A stretch of 64,000 nucleotides of DNA from Pseudonocardia kunmingensis (GCF_006716445.1 NZ_VFPA01000003.1:1302001-1366000), one strand, 5' to 3'. Numbered from the stretch's first letter, positions 1-9,179 are shown. Notes: generated by a model not told the origin, from the letters alone. Program-made: numbers and translations.

Positions 1-32
1 AGACGCGTCGACGAGACACCCAGGAGGCCGCG

Positions 33-1238
33 ATGAGCATCGACCAGACCCTCACCAGCCAGGAGCGCCTCGCCGAGCTCGACCTCGACCAGCTGCAGCA
101 GCTCGTCGGGCTCGTCGAGTACGACGAGGCGGGCGACCCGTTCCCGGTGACCGGGTGGGACGCCGTCGTCTGGGCGGTCGGCAACGCCACCCAGGCCGCC
201 GCCTTCTACCAGCTGGCCTTCGGCATGGAGCTGGTCGCGTACTCCGGGCCGGAGACCGGCAACCGCGACCACCACGCGTACGTGCTGCGCTCGGGCGCCG
301 TCCGGTTCGTGCTGAAGGGCGGCGTGGACCCGGCGAGCCCGCTGCTGGAGCACCACCGGCGCCACGGCGACGGGATCGTGGACATCGCGCTCGAGGTCCC
401 CGACGTCGACCGCTGCGTCCGCCACGCCCGCGCGCAGGGCGCCACCGTGCTCGAGGAGCCGCACGACGTCTCCGACGAGCACGGCACCGTGCGCGTCGCG
501 GCGATCGCCACCTACGGCGAGACCCGCCACAGCCTCGTCGACCGCTCCCGCTACACCGGCCCGTACCTGCCCGGCTACGTCGCGCGCCGCTCCACGCACC
601 GCAAGCCCGACGGCGCACCGAAGCGGCTGTTCCAGGCCCTGGACCACGTGGTCGGCAACGTCGAGCTGGGGCGCATGGACGAGTGGGTGGCCTTCTACCA
701 CCGCGTCATGGGCTTCACGAACATGGCGGAGTTCGTCGGCGACGACATCGCCACCGACTACTCCGCGCTGATGAGCAAGGTGGTGGCGAGCGGCAACCAC
801 CGCGTCAAGTTCCCGCTCAACGAGCCGGCCGTGGGCAAGAAGCGCTCGCAGATCGACGAGTACCTGGAGTTCTACGGCGGCCCCGGCGCCCAGCACCTCG
901 CGCTGGCCACGAACGACATCCTGCGCGCGGTGGACGCGTTGCGCGACGCGGGCGTCGAGTTCCTCGCCACGCCCGACTCGTACTACACCGACCCGGCGCT
1001 GCGGTCCCGCATCGGCGAGGTCCGGGTGCCGATCGAGGAGCTGCAGGCCCGGGGCATCCTCGTCGACCGCGACGAGGACGGCTACCTGTTGCAGATCTTC
1101 ACGAAGCCGATCGGCGACCGGCCCACCGTCTTCTTCGAGCTCATCGAGCGGCACGGCTCGCTCGGCTTCGGCAAGGGCAACTTCCAGGCGCTCTTCGAGG
1201 CGATCGAGCGCGAGCAGGCCAAGCGGGGCAACTTCTAG
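33..1238 (+). CDS. hppD: 4-hydroxyphenylpyruvate dioxygenase
   Basis: Fe(II) dioxygenase converting 4-hydroxyphenylpyruvate to homogentisate in cytosolic tyrosine/phenylalanine catabolism. The 401 residues form two VOC-type halves (about 40-175 and 200-380). The C-terminal half carries the expected iron ligands: His205 (ALDHVVGNV), His288 (AQHLALA) and Glu369 (FFELIER). The C-terminal helix gating the active site (GSLGFGKGNFQALFEAIE) is present, and length matches the family. An AGGAGG at 22-27 places the ATG at 33. It runs convergently into the actP operon, with only a short CGGTC/GACCG hairpin near 1249-1262 between them. No homogentisate pathway partner is visible here. Confidence 0.97.
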   Translation: MSIDQTLTSQERLAELDLDQLQQLVGLVEYDEAGDPFPVTGWDAVVWAVGNATQAAAFYQLAFGMELVAYSGPETGNRDHHAYVLRSGAVRFVLKGGVDPASPLLEHHRRHGDGIVDIALEVPDVDRCVRHARAQGATVLEEPHDVSDEHGTVRVAAIATYGETRHSLVDRSRYTGPYLPGYVARRSTHRKPDGAPKRLFQALDHVVGNVELGRMDEWVAFYHRVMGFTNMAEFVGDDIATDYSALMSKVVASGNHRVKFPLNEPAVGKKRSQIDEYLEFYGGPGAQHLALATNDILRAVDALRDAGVEFLATPDSYYTDPALRSRIGEVRVPIEELQARGILVDRDEDGYLLQIFTKPIGDRPTVFFELIERHGSLGFGKGNFQALFEAIEREQAKRGNF

Positions 1239-1282
1239 TACCCGTGATCGGTCTGGGGACCGGCCGCTGCACGCCCGGTGAT

Positions 1283-2980
1283 CTAGACCATGATCTTGGG
1301 CAGCGGCATCGTCTTCGGCGCCGCCGCCTTCTCCGACCCGGCCCCGGTGAGCGCGCGGACCTCCATCTCCGCGTGCCGGGCGGCGGCGTGTTCGTCCTTG
1401 CGGCCCAGGAAGGTGCCGAGGACTCCGAGCAGGAAGGACGCCGGGATCGACACCAGGCCGGGGTTGGCCAGCGGGAAGACCGCGAAGTCGGCGGTGGGGA
1501 TCATTGCGCTCGGGCCGCCCGACACCGCGGGCGAGAGCACGATGAGCACCACGCTGGTGCCCAGGCCGCCGTAGATGCTGCAGAGGGCGCCCATGGTGTT
1601 GAACCGCTTCCAGAACAGCGAGTAGAGCAGCGTCGGCAGGTTCGCCGACGCCGCCACCGCGAACGCCAGCGCCACCAGGAACGCCACGTTCTGGTTGCGG
1701 GCCAGGATCCCGGCCGCCACCGCCACGACGCCGACGAGGACGGCCGTGCGGCGGGCCACCCGCACCTCGGCGTCCGGCTTCGCGGTGCCCCGCTTGATCA
1801 CGTTGGCGTAGACGTCGTGGGCGAACGAGGCCGACGCCGTGATCGTCAGGCCTGCGACGACCGCGAGGATCGTCGCGAAGGCGATCGCCGAGATGATCCC
1901 GAGCAGCAGCTCGCCACCGAGCTGGTAGGCCAGCAGGGGCGCCGCCGAGTTCGTGCCGCCCGGCGCGGTCGAGATCCGCTGCGCGCCGCCCGGCACGAGC
2001 GCGGCCGCGCCGTAGCCCAGGACCAGCGAGAACAGGTAGAAGATGCCGATCAGCCAGATCGCCCAGACCACCGAGCGCCGCGCCTCCTTGGCGTTGGGCA
2101 CCGTGTAGAAGCGCATCAGGATGTGCGGCAGGCCCGCGGTGCCCAGCACCAGCGCGAGGCCCAGCGACAGGAAGTCGATCTTCGCGAGGTCGGACGCGCC
2201 GTACTGCAGGCCCGGGATGAGCAGCCGCTCGCCCAGCTCCTTGACCGTGCCCGACTTCGTCTCCATCGACGGGTTGGCCGCAACGGCGTCCCCGAGGAGC
2301 GCGGACAGGTCGAAGGCGTACCGGCCGAGCACCCACGTCGTGATCGTGGCGGCGCCGACCAGCAGCAGGCCGGCCTTGATGATCTGCACCCACGTGGTGC
2401 CCTTCATGCCGCCCACCAGCACGTAGACGATCATCAGGAGCCCGACGACGGCGATCACGATGCCCTGGCCGAGGGTGTTGCTGTTCGGGATCTGCAGCAG
2501 CAGCGCGATCAACGCGCCCGCGCCCGCCATCTGCGCGAGCAGGTAGAAGAACGACACCACGAGCGTGGACGTGGCCGCCGCCGCCCGCACCGGACGTTGC
2601 CGCATCCGGAACGACAGCACGTCGCCCATCGTGAACTTGCCGGTGTTGCGCAGCAGCTCGGCCACCAGCAGCAGGGCCACCAGCCACGCCACCAGGAAGC
2701 CGATCGAGTACAGGAACCCGTCGTAGCCGTTCACCGCGATCGCACCCGCGATGCCGAGGAACGACGCCGCCGACAGGTAGTCACCCGCGATCGCCACGCC
2801 GTTCTGCGGCCCGGTGAACGACCGGCCCGCCGCGTAGTAGTCCGACGCCGTGCGGTTGCCCCGGCTCACCCGGAACACCACCACCAGCGTCACCAGCACG
2901 AAGGCCGCGAACACCGAGATGTTGATGATCGGGCTGCCGATCTGGTCCTGCGCCGGCACCTCCTGTGCGAGCAGGGACAT
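1283..2980 (-). CDS. actP: Cation/acetate symporter (SSS family)
   Basis: Sodium:solute symporter family membrane protein of 565 residues, close to ActP/YjcG, importing acetate or other short monocarboxylates with a cation. About 13 hydrophobic segments are visible. Family signatures include ASDYYAAGRSFTGPQNG near residue 45, the AGDYLSAASFLG sodium-site segment and YVLVGGMKGTTWVQ. Its ATG overlaps the stop of the upstream DUF485 gene (TGATG), the usual yjcH-actP arrangement, so the two are translationally coupled. Substrate is inferred from family; pyruvate or propionate carriage (MctC-like) is an alternative. Confidence 0.9.
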   Translation of the reverse strand: MSLLAQEVPAQDQIGSPIINISVFAAFVLVTLVVVFRVSRGNRTASDYYAAGRSFTGPQNGVAIAGDYLSAASFLGIAGAIAVNGYDGFLYSIGFLVAWLVALLLVAELLRNTGKFTMGDVLSFRMRQRPVRAAAATSTLVVSFFYLLAQMAGAGALIALLLQIPNSNTLGQGIVIAVVGLLMIVYVLVGGMKGTTWVQIIKAGLLLVGAATITTWVLGRYAFDLSALLGDAVAANPSMETKSGTVKELGERLLIPGLQYGASDLAKIDFLSLGLALVLGTAGLPHILMRFYTVPNAKEARRSVVWAIWLIGIFYLFSLVLGYGAAALVPGGAQRISTAPGGTNSAAPLLAYQLGGELLLGIISAIAFATILAVVAGLTITASASFAHDVYANVIKRGTAKPDAEVRVARRTAVLVGVVAVAAGILARNQNVAFLVALAFAVAASANLPTLLYSLFWKRFNTMGALCSIYGGLGTSVVLIVLSPAVSGGPSAMIPTADFAVFPLANPGLVSIPASFLLGVLGTFLGRKDEHAAARHAEMEVRALTGAGSEKAAAPKTMPLPKIMV

Positions 2981-3324
2981 CAGTAGCCCTCCATGCGCAT
3001 GCGGATCTTCTCCGCGACCGGGTCGAGCCGCGTGTCGGCGTACCGCACGTAGAGCCCGGTGATCGCGAACGTCGTCACGAACTGCAGGAGTCCGACCACG
3101 ATCCCCACGTTGATGTTGCCCAGGACCGGGATCGCCATGAACTCCGGCGCGTAGGACGCGAGCAGGACGTAGGCGAGGTACCAGAGCATGAAGGCCGCGC
3201 TCATCGGGAACACGAACCGCCGCAGCCGCGAACGGAGCTCGGCGAACTCCGGCGCCGCCTGCATCCGCTCGTGGACCGTCCGTCCGTCCCGGTCATACAG
3301 CGTTCTCACCCGGTACCGTCCCAT
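2980..3324 (-). CDS. DUF485 membrane protein (YjcH-like)
   Basis: Small partner of SSS-type acetate symporters. About 114 residues with two transmembrane segments (FPMSAAFMLWYLAYVLLASYA and a second after GNINVGIVVG), preceded by a cytosolic stretch rich in charged residues. The family is nearly always encoded directly before actP, as here with a 1-nt stop/start overlap. The start is uncertain: ATG 3324 has AGGAG immediately adjacent (too close), GTG 3309 gives a common family N-terminus, and the frame stays open upstream to 3408. Exact function in the symporter complex is not established. Confidence 0.8.
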   Translation of the reverse strand: MGRYRVRTLYDRDGRTVHERMQAAPEFAELRSRLRRFVFPMSAAFMLWYLAYVLLASYAPEFMAIPVLGNINVGIVVGLLQFVTTFAITGLYVRYADTRLDPVAEKIRMRMEGY

Positions 3325-3676
3325 CTCCTGCGACGCGTCTGCTGCGACCTGCCTGCAGCCCGGTGCAACGAAAGCGGCACCACCCGGTTTCGCGAGCCCG
3401 ACCTGCAAGATCGAACTCCGGGCACGGTCGGCAGCACCCGGTCCGGCGCGCCGACCCGACCGGGTGAAGATACGAGGGTCCTAGTGGCGCGCGTCACGCA
3501 GTAGCCGGATTCGGACCACGCGGTGTAGCCGGAATCGGCGTTCGCGCACGACACGTGCTCCATCCGGGTGGACAACGGCGGCCCGACGAGCGACACGCCG
3601 GTGCCACCGCGTGAGCGTCGCGCCTCCGCGGCCTCCGGTCGGGTGCTGGCTACGCTGGCGCGACGTTGGGGGGACG
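3325..3676. promoter_or_regulatory. Divergent control region with tandem direct repeats
   Basis: A 350-bp gene-free stretch between the divergent actP operon and the GAF gene. It holds two near-identical 14-mers, GTAGCCGGATTCGG at 3501-3514 and GTAGCCGGAATCGG at 3524-3537, 23 bp apart (about two helical turns), plus an inverted pair ACCCGGTC/GACCGGGT at 3436-3443 and 3458-3465. The spacing is what one expects of a dimeric regulator bound to one face of the helix. The regulator is unknown. Confidence 0.4.
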
Positions 3677-4435
3677 ATGGCGGGAACGACGGAGCGGTTC
3701 CGGGCGGTGGCACGGCCCGTCGCCGTCACCGCGGCCACCGCCGCCTGGGTGATCGGCGCGTTCCTCAACCAGCTGTCCGGGTGGTCGCTCACGCTCACCG
3801 TGGCCGCGGGGGCCGCGCTCACCGCGCTCGCCGTCGGGCTGCCGCTGCGTGCCGAGCACAACGCGCGGGCCCGCGCCCGCACCGCCGAGCAGATCGCCGA
3901 GGACGCCGGCGCCCGCATCCAGCTCGTGCTCAACGACGCGATGGAGCCCCTCACCTACCTGATCGGCCGGATCGTCGACCTGCGGGGCTGGTCGCGCAGC
4001 CGGGAGCTCGGCGACCTGCAGGGCCAGGCCAAGGCCGTGGTGCTCTCGGCCGCCGCCGAGGTACTGGGCGCCGACCGGCTGCGCTCGTGCTTCTTCGCGC
4101 GCGTCGAGGACCGCCTCGTGCCGTCCGGGTTCCACGGGCGCGCCGAGGCGCCGCGCAGCACGTTCGAGGCCGGCACCCCGCTCGGCGACTTCGCCCTGGA
4201 CATGCTCGCCCGCCGTGAGGACCTGTTCTGCGCCGACACCCACGCCGAGTCCCCACCCGGATGGGCGCCCGGCGGCCACGCCTACCGCACCTTCGTGGCG
4301 GTGCCGGTGGCCACCGAGTCGCGGGAGTTCGGGATCCTCACCGTCGACGGCCTGCAGGTCGGCGACCTCACCGAGGCCGACGTCGCCGCCGTCCGCGTCC
4401 TCGGCCGCCTCTTGGCGGTCGCCCTCGGCGCCTGA
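3677..4435 (+). CDS. GAF-domain protein with N-terminal membrane segments
   Basis: Predicted 252-residue protein. Two hydrophobic helices near residues 12-60 are followed by a basic/coiled segment (RAEHNARARARTAEQIAED) and a C-terminal GAF-like domain of about 140 residues (AYRTFVAVPVATESREFGILTVDG, then LTEADVAAVRVLGRLL). This looks like a membrane-anchored sensor that lacks an output domain. ATG 3677 is preceded by GGGGGGA; an upstream in-frame ATG at 3611 has no ribosome binding site. No partner kinase is adjacent. The next small gene follows after 19 bp and may be co-transcribed. Ligand and role are unknown. Confidence 0.7.
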   Translation: MAGTTERFRAVARPVAVTAATAAWVIGAFLNQLSGWSLTLTVAAGAALTALAVGLPLRAEHNARARARTAEQIAEDAGARIQLVLNDAMEPLTYLIGRIVDLRGWSRSRELGDLQGQAKAVVLSAAAEVLGADRLRSCFFARVEDRLVPSGFHGRAEAPRSTFEAGTPLGDFALDMLARREDLFCADTHAESPPGWAPGGHAYRTFVAVPVATESREFGILTVDGLQVGDLTEADVAAVRVLGRLLAVALGA

Positions 4436-4454
4436 CCGGAGCTACCCTGGTGAG

Positions 4455-4628
4455 GTGGCGAAACAGGTGAGCAACGGCGACGACGCGCAGCGCGCCCGGC
4501 TGGCGCGCCTGTTGCGCGACCCCGCCACCTACTTCGCCGACGCCCGCCGCCAGGCCCACGAGCAGGCCAAGCGCCTGGTCGAAGCCCGCCTGGAAGCGCC
4601 CGGCGAGCCCTCCCCCGGCCGCCCGTAG
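4455..4628 (+). CDS. Small conserved-looking actinobacterial protein
   Basis: A 57-residue protein from GTG 4455, hydrophilic and helical, with the central motif LLRDPATYFADARRQAHEQA. I recall short proteins of this pattern from many actinobacteria but know no function. It starts 19 bp after the GAF gene stop on the same strand, so co-transcription is likely. A weak upstream GGTGAGG could serve as ribosome binding site. It ends just before a long inverted repeat. Confidence 0.55.
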   Translation: MAKQVSNGDDAQRARLARLLRDPATYFADARRQAHEQAKRLVEARLEAPGEPSPGRP

Positions 4629-4675
4629 GCGAAGGCCCGCCCGCTCCCGCTCCCGCTCCCGCACGCCGAGCTCCA

Positions 4676-4740
4676 CCGCACGTTGGAGCCGTACTGCTGG
4701 TGAACGGGCTCAGAAACAGCAGTAGGGCTCCAAGGTGCGG
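4676..4740. terminator. Long-stem inverted repeat, probable terminator
   Basis: Arms 4676-4699 and 4717-4740 are complementary over 24 bp with two mismatches, around a 17-nt loop. It lies between the end of the small gene at 4628 and the response regulator start at 4813. No T-run follows, as is common for actinobacterial terminators. Confidence 0.65.
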
Positions 4741-4812
4741 ACGGCGGGGCCTGCACAGGATCTCCACATCACGCACCATCCGCCTCCATCACCGGCGGCT
4801 AGGTTCGGCGCC

Positions 4813-5502
4813 ATGAGCGAGGGGCGCCGGCGGGTGCTGGTGGTGGACGACGAGCCGACGATCGCGAGCTCGATCGCGGCCCGGCTGCGGGCCGAGGGCT
4901 ACGCCGTCGACGTGGCGCACGACGGTCCCGCGGCGATGGCGCGCTTCGAGGCGGGCGAGCCCGACCTCGTCGTGCTCGACGTGATGCTGCCCGGCTTCGA
5001 CGGCCTCGAGGTGTGCCGGCGCATCCAGGCGAGCCGGTCCGTCCCGGTGCTCATGCTCACCGCGCGCGACACCGAGACCGACCTGCTCGTCGGTCTGGCC
5101 GTCGGCGCCGACGACTACCTGACCAAGCCGTTCTCGATCCGCGAGCTGGCCGCGCGGGTCGGAGTGCTGTTCCGGCGGGTCGACCGGGCCGCCGAGCAGC
5201 GCACCGGCGACCCGCGGATCGTCCTGGGCGACCTGGAGATCGACCCCGCCCAGCGGCGAGTGCTGCGCGCGGGCGAGGCCGCCCACCTCACGCCCACGGA
5301 GTTCGACCTGCTGGTGCACCTCGCCCGGCAGCCGCGCACCGTGCACCCGCGCGAGGCGCTGCTCGCAAGCGTCTGGGGCTGGCAGGACGCCACCGCCACC
5401 CGCGCCGTCGACAGCCACGTCAAGGCGCTGCGCCGCAAGCTCGGCGCCGACCTGATCCGCACCGTGCACGGCGTCGGCTACGCGCTCGAGGTGGAGCGGT
5501 GA
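4813..5502 (+). CDS. OmpR/PhoB-family response regulator
   Basis: Cytosolic DNA-binding response regulator of 229 residues. The receiver domain (about 5-118) has the acidic pocket VVDDE, phospho-acceptor Asp56 (VVLDVMLP) and conserved Lys in YLTKPF. The C-terminal winged helix (about 130-228) ends with RGVDSHVK-type recognition helix and the typical VHGVGYALEVER. The start at ATG 4813 gives the canonical N-terminus MSEGRRRVLVVDDE; an in-frame extension to 4735 would run into the upstream inverted repeat. It overlaps the kinase gene by GTGA, so both are made together. Confidence 0.95.
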   Translation: MSEGRRRVLVVDDEPTIASSIAARLRAEGYAVDVAHDGPAAMARFEAGEPDLVVLDVMLPGFDGLEVCRRIQASRSVPVLMLTARDTETDLLVGLAVGADDYLTKPFSIRELAARVGVLFRRVDRAAEQRTGDPRIVLGDLEIDPAQRRVLRAGEAAHLTPTEFDLLVHLARQPRTVHPREALLASVWGWQDATATRAVDSHVKALRRKLGADLIRTVHGVGYALEVER

Positions 5503-6533
5503 TTCGGCTGGCCGCGCTCGCCGACCAGCTGCCCCGCCCGCTCGACCCGCTGCGCTCGATCAAGCTCAAGATCAGCGTCCTGCTGCTGGGCTCCGGCGCG
5601 GCCGGGATCGTCTACCTGTGGCAGGAGTACCGGTGGCTGCCGCCGCTGTCGACCACGCTGATCGCGCTCGCGATCGTGCTGCTCACCGCGCAGGTGCTCG
5701 CCCACGGCATGACGCGGCCGCTGCGGGAGATGACGGCGGCGGCGATCGCGATGGCGCGGGGCGACTACACGCGGCGGGTCCGCGCCACGTCGAAGGACGA
5801 GGTCGGCACGCTCGCCGCGGCGTTCAACCGGATGGCCGCCGACCTCGCCGCCGCCGACCAGCAGCGCCGCGAGCTCATCGCCAACGTCTCGCACGAGCTG
5901 CGCACGCCGATCGCCGCCCTGCAGGCGGTGCTGGAGAACGTCGCGGACGGCGTGGCCGAGCCGGACCCGGCCACGCTGCGCACCGCGCTCGCCCAGACCG
6001 AGCGGCTCGGGACGCTCGTCACCGAGCTGCTCGACCTGTCCCGGATCGACGCCGGCGCGCTCACGTTGACGCCGGAGTCCGTGGCGCTCACCCCGCTGCT
6101 CGACGAGGCGGTGGCCGAGGCTCGCGTCGCGGCGGAGGTGGCGGGGCGCGACGTCGGGTTCCGGCTCGACGTGCAGCCCCCGCAGCTGGCGGTGCGCGCC
6201 GACCGCGGGCGGCTGCACCAGGTCGTGGTCAACCTGCTCGACAACGCCGCGCGGCACGCGCCGCCGGGAACCGACGTCCACGTGGTCGGACGCCGAGAGG
6301 GAGGGGAGCTCGTGCTCGAGGTGCGGGACGAGGGACCGGGGATCCCCCCGGAGGAACGCGACCGGGTGTTCCACCGCTTCACGCGCGGCGAGCGCGCCGT
6401 GGGCGGCGGCACCGGGCTGGGGCTCTCCATCGCCCGCTGGGTGGTGGAGCTGCACGGCGGGCGCATCGCGGTGGCCGACACCCCCGCCGGTGCGGGCTGC
6501 CGCATCCGCGTGAGCCTGCCGGGGCGGTCGTGA
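5499..6533 (+). CDS. HAMP-domain sensor histidine kinase
   Basis: Membrane sensor kinase of 344 residues and partner of the response regulator it overlaps (GTG at 5499 inside the stop). Two transmembrane helices (about 26-42 and 50-68) enclose almost no periplasmic loop, so the stimulus is probably sensed in or near the membrane. HAMP (about 70-122) is followed by HisKA with SHELRTPIAAL, His132 being the phosphorylated residue, and an ATPase domain with N box (NLLDNAARHA), G1 (DEGPGIPPEE) and G2 (GTGLGLSIA). Its stop overlaps the next gene, a membrane protein that may belong to the same sensing unit. Confidence 0.94.
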   Translation: MIRLAALADQLPRPLDPLRSIKLKISVLLLGSGAAGIVYLWQEYRWLPPLSTTLIALAIVLLTAQVLAHGMTRPLREMTAAAIAMARGDYTRRVRATSKDEVGTLAAAFNRMAADLAAADQQRRELIANVSHELRTPIAALQAVLENVADGVAEPDPATLRTALAQTERLGTLVTELLDLSRIDAGALTLTPESVALTPLLDEAVAEARVAAEVAGRDVGFRLDVQPPQLAVRADRGRLHQVVVNLLDNAARHAPPGTDVHVVGRREGGELVLEVRDEGPGIPPEERDRVFHRFTRGERAVGGGTGLGLSIARWVVELHGGRIAVADTPAGAGCRIRVSLPGRS

Positions 6534-8290
6534 ACGCGCCGGACGGGGCCCGGCCGGCGGGGGCCGCGAGCTCCGGAGCCGACGAGCTGGCCGGCACGAA
6601 CGCCGGACCCGGCGAACCGGGCGCGGCGAGCACCGCAGGCGCGAGCACGCCGTCGGACGCACCGGCCGGAGCGGGCAGCGAACCCCGGGGGACGGCGGGC
6701 CCGGACGGTCCGAGCGGGGCGGGGGCGCGGCCCGCCACGGCCGCCGTCGCCGTTCTGGAACCGGACGAGCCGGTCACGGCCGCTGCGTCCTCGGGGTCGA
6801 CCGCGGCGCCGGACCGGTCGGGCACGGCAGTCACCGCCACGCCGATCGAGGTCTTCCCCGCCTGGCGCGGACCGTCTGCGCCGCCCACATGGCCGGTGCT
6901 CGGTGCCGCGATCGCCGTGGGGGCGACCGCGGCCGCGGCCGTGCCGCTGGGCCGGCCGGGGCTGGGCTGGTTCGTCGTCGCCGTCGTGGCCGCGGTGGCG
7001 ATGGTGCCGGTCGCGCGGCACGCCCGCCGGCGCGACCCGGGCGCGCCGACGACGTGGCGGGCCGATGCGACCGACGCCGCATGGGGGCTCGCGGCGGTCG
7101 GGCTGGCCGGCGTCGCCACGGTCCGCGACGCGCCGTGGCTCGTGGCGTTGTGCCTGCTCGCCTCCGTCGCGGCGGCCTCGGTCGCCGTCGCCGGACGGCA
7201 CTTCCGCAGCACCGCCTTCGCCGCGATCGCCGTCCCGCTCGCCGGTTTCCGGGCGCTGCCCTGGGTCGGCAGGGCCCTGCGGCGGGTCCGCCGCGACGCC
7301 GCAGGCGCGCGGACCGTCACCTCGGCGCTGGTCGGGCTGGGCCTGCTGGCGGTGTTCGGCCCCCTGCTGGCCTCGGCGGACCCGGCGTTCGGCCGCCTCC
7401 TGGACGGCCTGCTGCCCACCGTCGACGGCCCGCACCTGATCCGCTGGACGGCCCTGTTCGCGCTCGGCGCCTGCGGGCTGCTCGGCGCCGGGTTCGTGCT
7501 GCTGGGCCCGCCCGCGCCGCCGGTCGCGCACCCGGCGGGGCCGCTGCGGCTGCGCCGCGTGGAGTGGGCGCTGCCGATCGGGCTGCTGGTGGGGCTGTTC
7601 ACGCTGTTCGTCGGGGTGCAGTTCGCCACGCTGTTCGGATCCGACGACCACGTCCTGCGAACGACCGGCCTCACCTACGCCGAGTACGCCCGCAGCGGGT
7701 TCTGGCAGCTGCTCGCGGTGACGGTGCTGGCGCTGGGCGTCGTGCTGCTCACCTCCCGGTTCGCGCCGGCACCGACCCCGGCCGACCGCGCGTGGAAGCG
7801 GGGGCTGCTGGCCGCCCTCACCGTCCTCACGCTGGTGATCGTCGCGTCCGCGCTGAGCCGGATGTGGCTCTACCAGGAGGCCTACGGGTTCACGACGCTG
7901 CGCCTGCTCGTGCTGGCCTGCGAGATGTGGCTGGGCGCCTGCTTCCTGCTGGTGCTCGTGGCGGTGGTGCGGCTGCGCGCGAAGCCGGTGGTGCGCGAGA
8001 TGGCGGCGGCCGGGCTGGTCGCGCTACTGGCGCTGGCGGTGCTGGACCCGGAGCGGTTCATCGCCGCGCACAACGTCGCGCGGCACGCGGTCACCGGCCA
8101 GCTCGACCAGACCTACCTCGCCACGCTGTCCGCCGACGCGGTGCCCGCTCTGCTCGAGCTCCCGCAGCCGCAGCGCTGCGAGACCCTCGGCCACATCGCC
8201 GACCGGCTCGACGCACCCGACGAGGACTGGACGAGCTGGAACGCCGCCCGGGCCGCCGCCCGCGACGCCCTGGTCGACGTCCGCTGCTGA
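6530..8290 (+). CDS. DUF4153/DUF4173-type polytopic membrane protein
   Basis: 586-residue protein. The first 100 residues are a low-complexity Ala/Pro/Gly/Ser-rich cytosolic tail. About 12 hydrophobic segments follow, with the DUF4173-like stretch FGSDDHVLRTTGLTYAEYAR near residue 370. The C-terminal 70 residues are soluble (AHNVARHAVTGQLDQTYLATL, then a Cys-containing end). The family has no settled biochemical role. The GTG start overlaps the kinase stop, so the three genes form one translationally coupled operon, suggesting it is either the sensed membrane component or the regulated output. Confidence 0.8.
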   Translation: MNAPDGARPAGAASSGADELAGTNAGPGEPGAASTAGASTPSDAPAGAGSEPRGTAGPDGPSGAGARPATAAVAVLEPDEPVTAAASSGSTAAPDRSGTAVTATPIEVFPAWRGPSAPPTWPVLGAAIAVGATAAAAVPLGRPGLGWFVVAVVAAVAMVPVARHARRRDPGAPTTWRADATDAAWGLAAVGLAGVATVRDAPWLVALCLLASVAAASVAVAGRHFRSTAFAAIAVPLAGFRALPWVGRALRRVRRDAAGARTVTSALVGLGLLAVFGPLLASADPAFGRLLDGLLPTVDGPHLIRWTALFALGACGLLGAGFVLLGPPAPPVAHPAGPLRLRRVEWALPIGLLVGLFTLFVGVQFATLFGSDDHVLRTTGLTYAEYARSGFWQLLAVTVLALGVVLLTSRFAPAPTPADRAWKRGLLAALTVLTLVIVASALSRMWLYQEAYGFTTLRLLVLACEMWLGACFLLVLVAVVRLRAKPVVREMAAAGLVALLALAVLDPERFIAAHNVARHAVTGQLDQTYLATLSADAVPALLELPQPQRCETLGHIADRLDAPDEDWTSWNAARAAARDALVDVRC

Positions 8291-8303
8291 CCGGGCGGCA
8301 GCG

Positions 8304-9179
8304 CTACTCGGGGAACAGCCGGGCCATCGCCTCCATCGCCGCCGCGATGTAGGCCCGCCGCCCGGTCTCGATGCCGTACTCGAGGTCCTCGAGCAGCCGG
8401 CAGCGGGCGTAGAACGCGGCGCGCTCGCGCAGGCCGGGCACGTCCGCGCCGCCGGACGGGTAGCGGGCGAGCGCGACGTCGAGACCGTCGGCACCCAGGT
8501 CGCGCAGCACCAGGCCGAAGTCGAGCGCCGGGTCGGTGACGGCCGCGTCGGCCCAGTCGATCACGCCGGTGACCGCGCCGGTGGCCGGGTCCACGAGCAC
8601 GTGCTCGGCACCCAGGTCGTTGTGGGAGAAGACGGCGTCGCCCGAGGGCTCCGGCGGTGGGGCGGCGAGCAGCAGCGCCTCGACCGCGCGGTGGTGGCGC
8701 ATCGGCACCCGCGCCGCCACCGCCTCCCAGGACCGGGCGGCCTCGCGCAGCCACGACCCGGGTGCGGTGTCGTCCACCCCGACGAGCGGGGCCACCTCCG
8801 CGGGGGGCACCGCGTGCAGCACGGCCAGCAGCCCGCCCAGCGCCGCCGCCACCGCCGGCCGGTGCGCGGCCCGCGCGGCGGGCGGCACGTCCAGCAGCGG
8901 CACCCCGGGCAGCAGCGCGTACGCCAGGCAGCCCCGCTCCGGCGCGGTGAACACCGGATGCGGCACCGGCACCGGCGACCGCTCGGCCACCAGCTCCAGC
9001 ACACGCGCCTCGCGCACGACGCGCTCGGCGTCGCCGCGGACGGCGAACCGGACGACCAGCTCCCCGTCGACCAGGAACGCGACGTTGTCCAAGCCGCCGC
9101 CCAGCGGCTCGATCGTCCGGGCGGCGACGGCGGGCAGGTGCTCCGCGAGCACCGCGCGCACCACCGCCGGGCCGACCAC
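8304..9179 (-). CDS. Aminoglycoside-phosphotransferase-fold kinase
   Basis: 291-residue protein of the APH/choline kinase fold. A Gly-rich N-lobe (GGGLDNVAFLVDGELVVRF) with catalytic-type Arg/Glu positions is followed by the C-lobe Brenner motif HNDLGAEHVLVD, whose Asp is the catalytic base, and the metal-binding IDWADA. The usual Asn five residues after that Asp is replaced (AEH), a change seen in many actinobacterial members, so small-molecule kinase activity is likely but the substrate cannot be read from sequence. Convergent with the DUF4153-type gene, 13 bp apart. Confidence 0.82.
   Translation of the reverse strand: MVGPAVVRAVLAEHLPAVAARTIEPLGGGLDNVAFLVDGELVVRFAVRGDAERVVREARVLELVAERSPVPVPHPVFTAPERGCLAYALLPGVPLLDVPPAARAAHRPAVAAALGGLLAVLHAVPPAEVAPLVGVDDTAPGSWLREAARSWEAVAARVPMRHHRAVEALLLAAPPPEPSGDAVFSHNDLGAEHVLVDPATGAVTGVIDWADAAVTDPALDFGLVLRDLGADGLDVALARYPSGGADVPGLRERAAFYARCRLLEDLEYGIETGRRAYIAAAMEAMARLFPE

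Noticed and set aside
155..2986. A 943-codon open frame overlapping hppD and actP
   Set aside because: Composition is Arg/Ala/Gly-rich without any family signature. It is the shadow of two well-supported genes in other frames, as are many other long frames in this GC-rich window.
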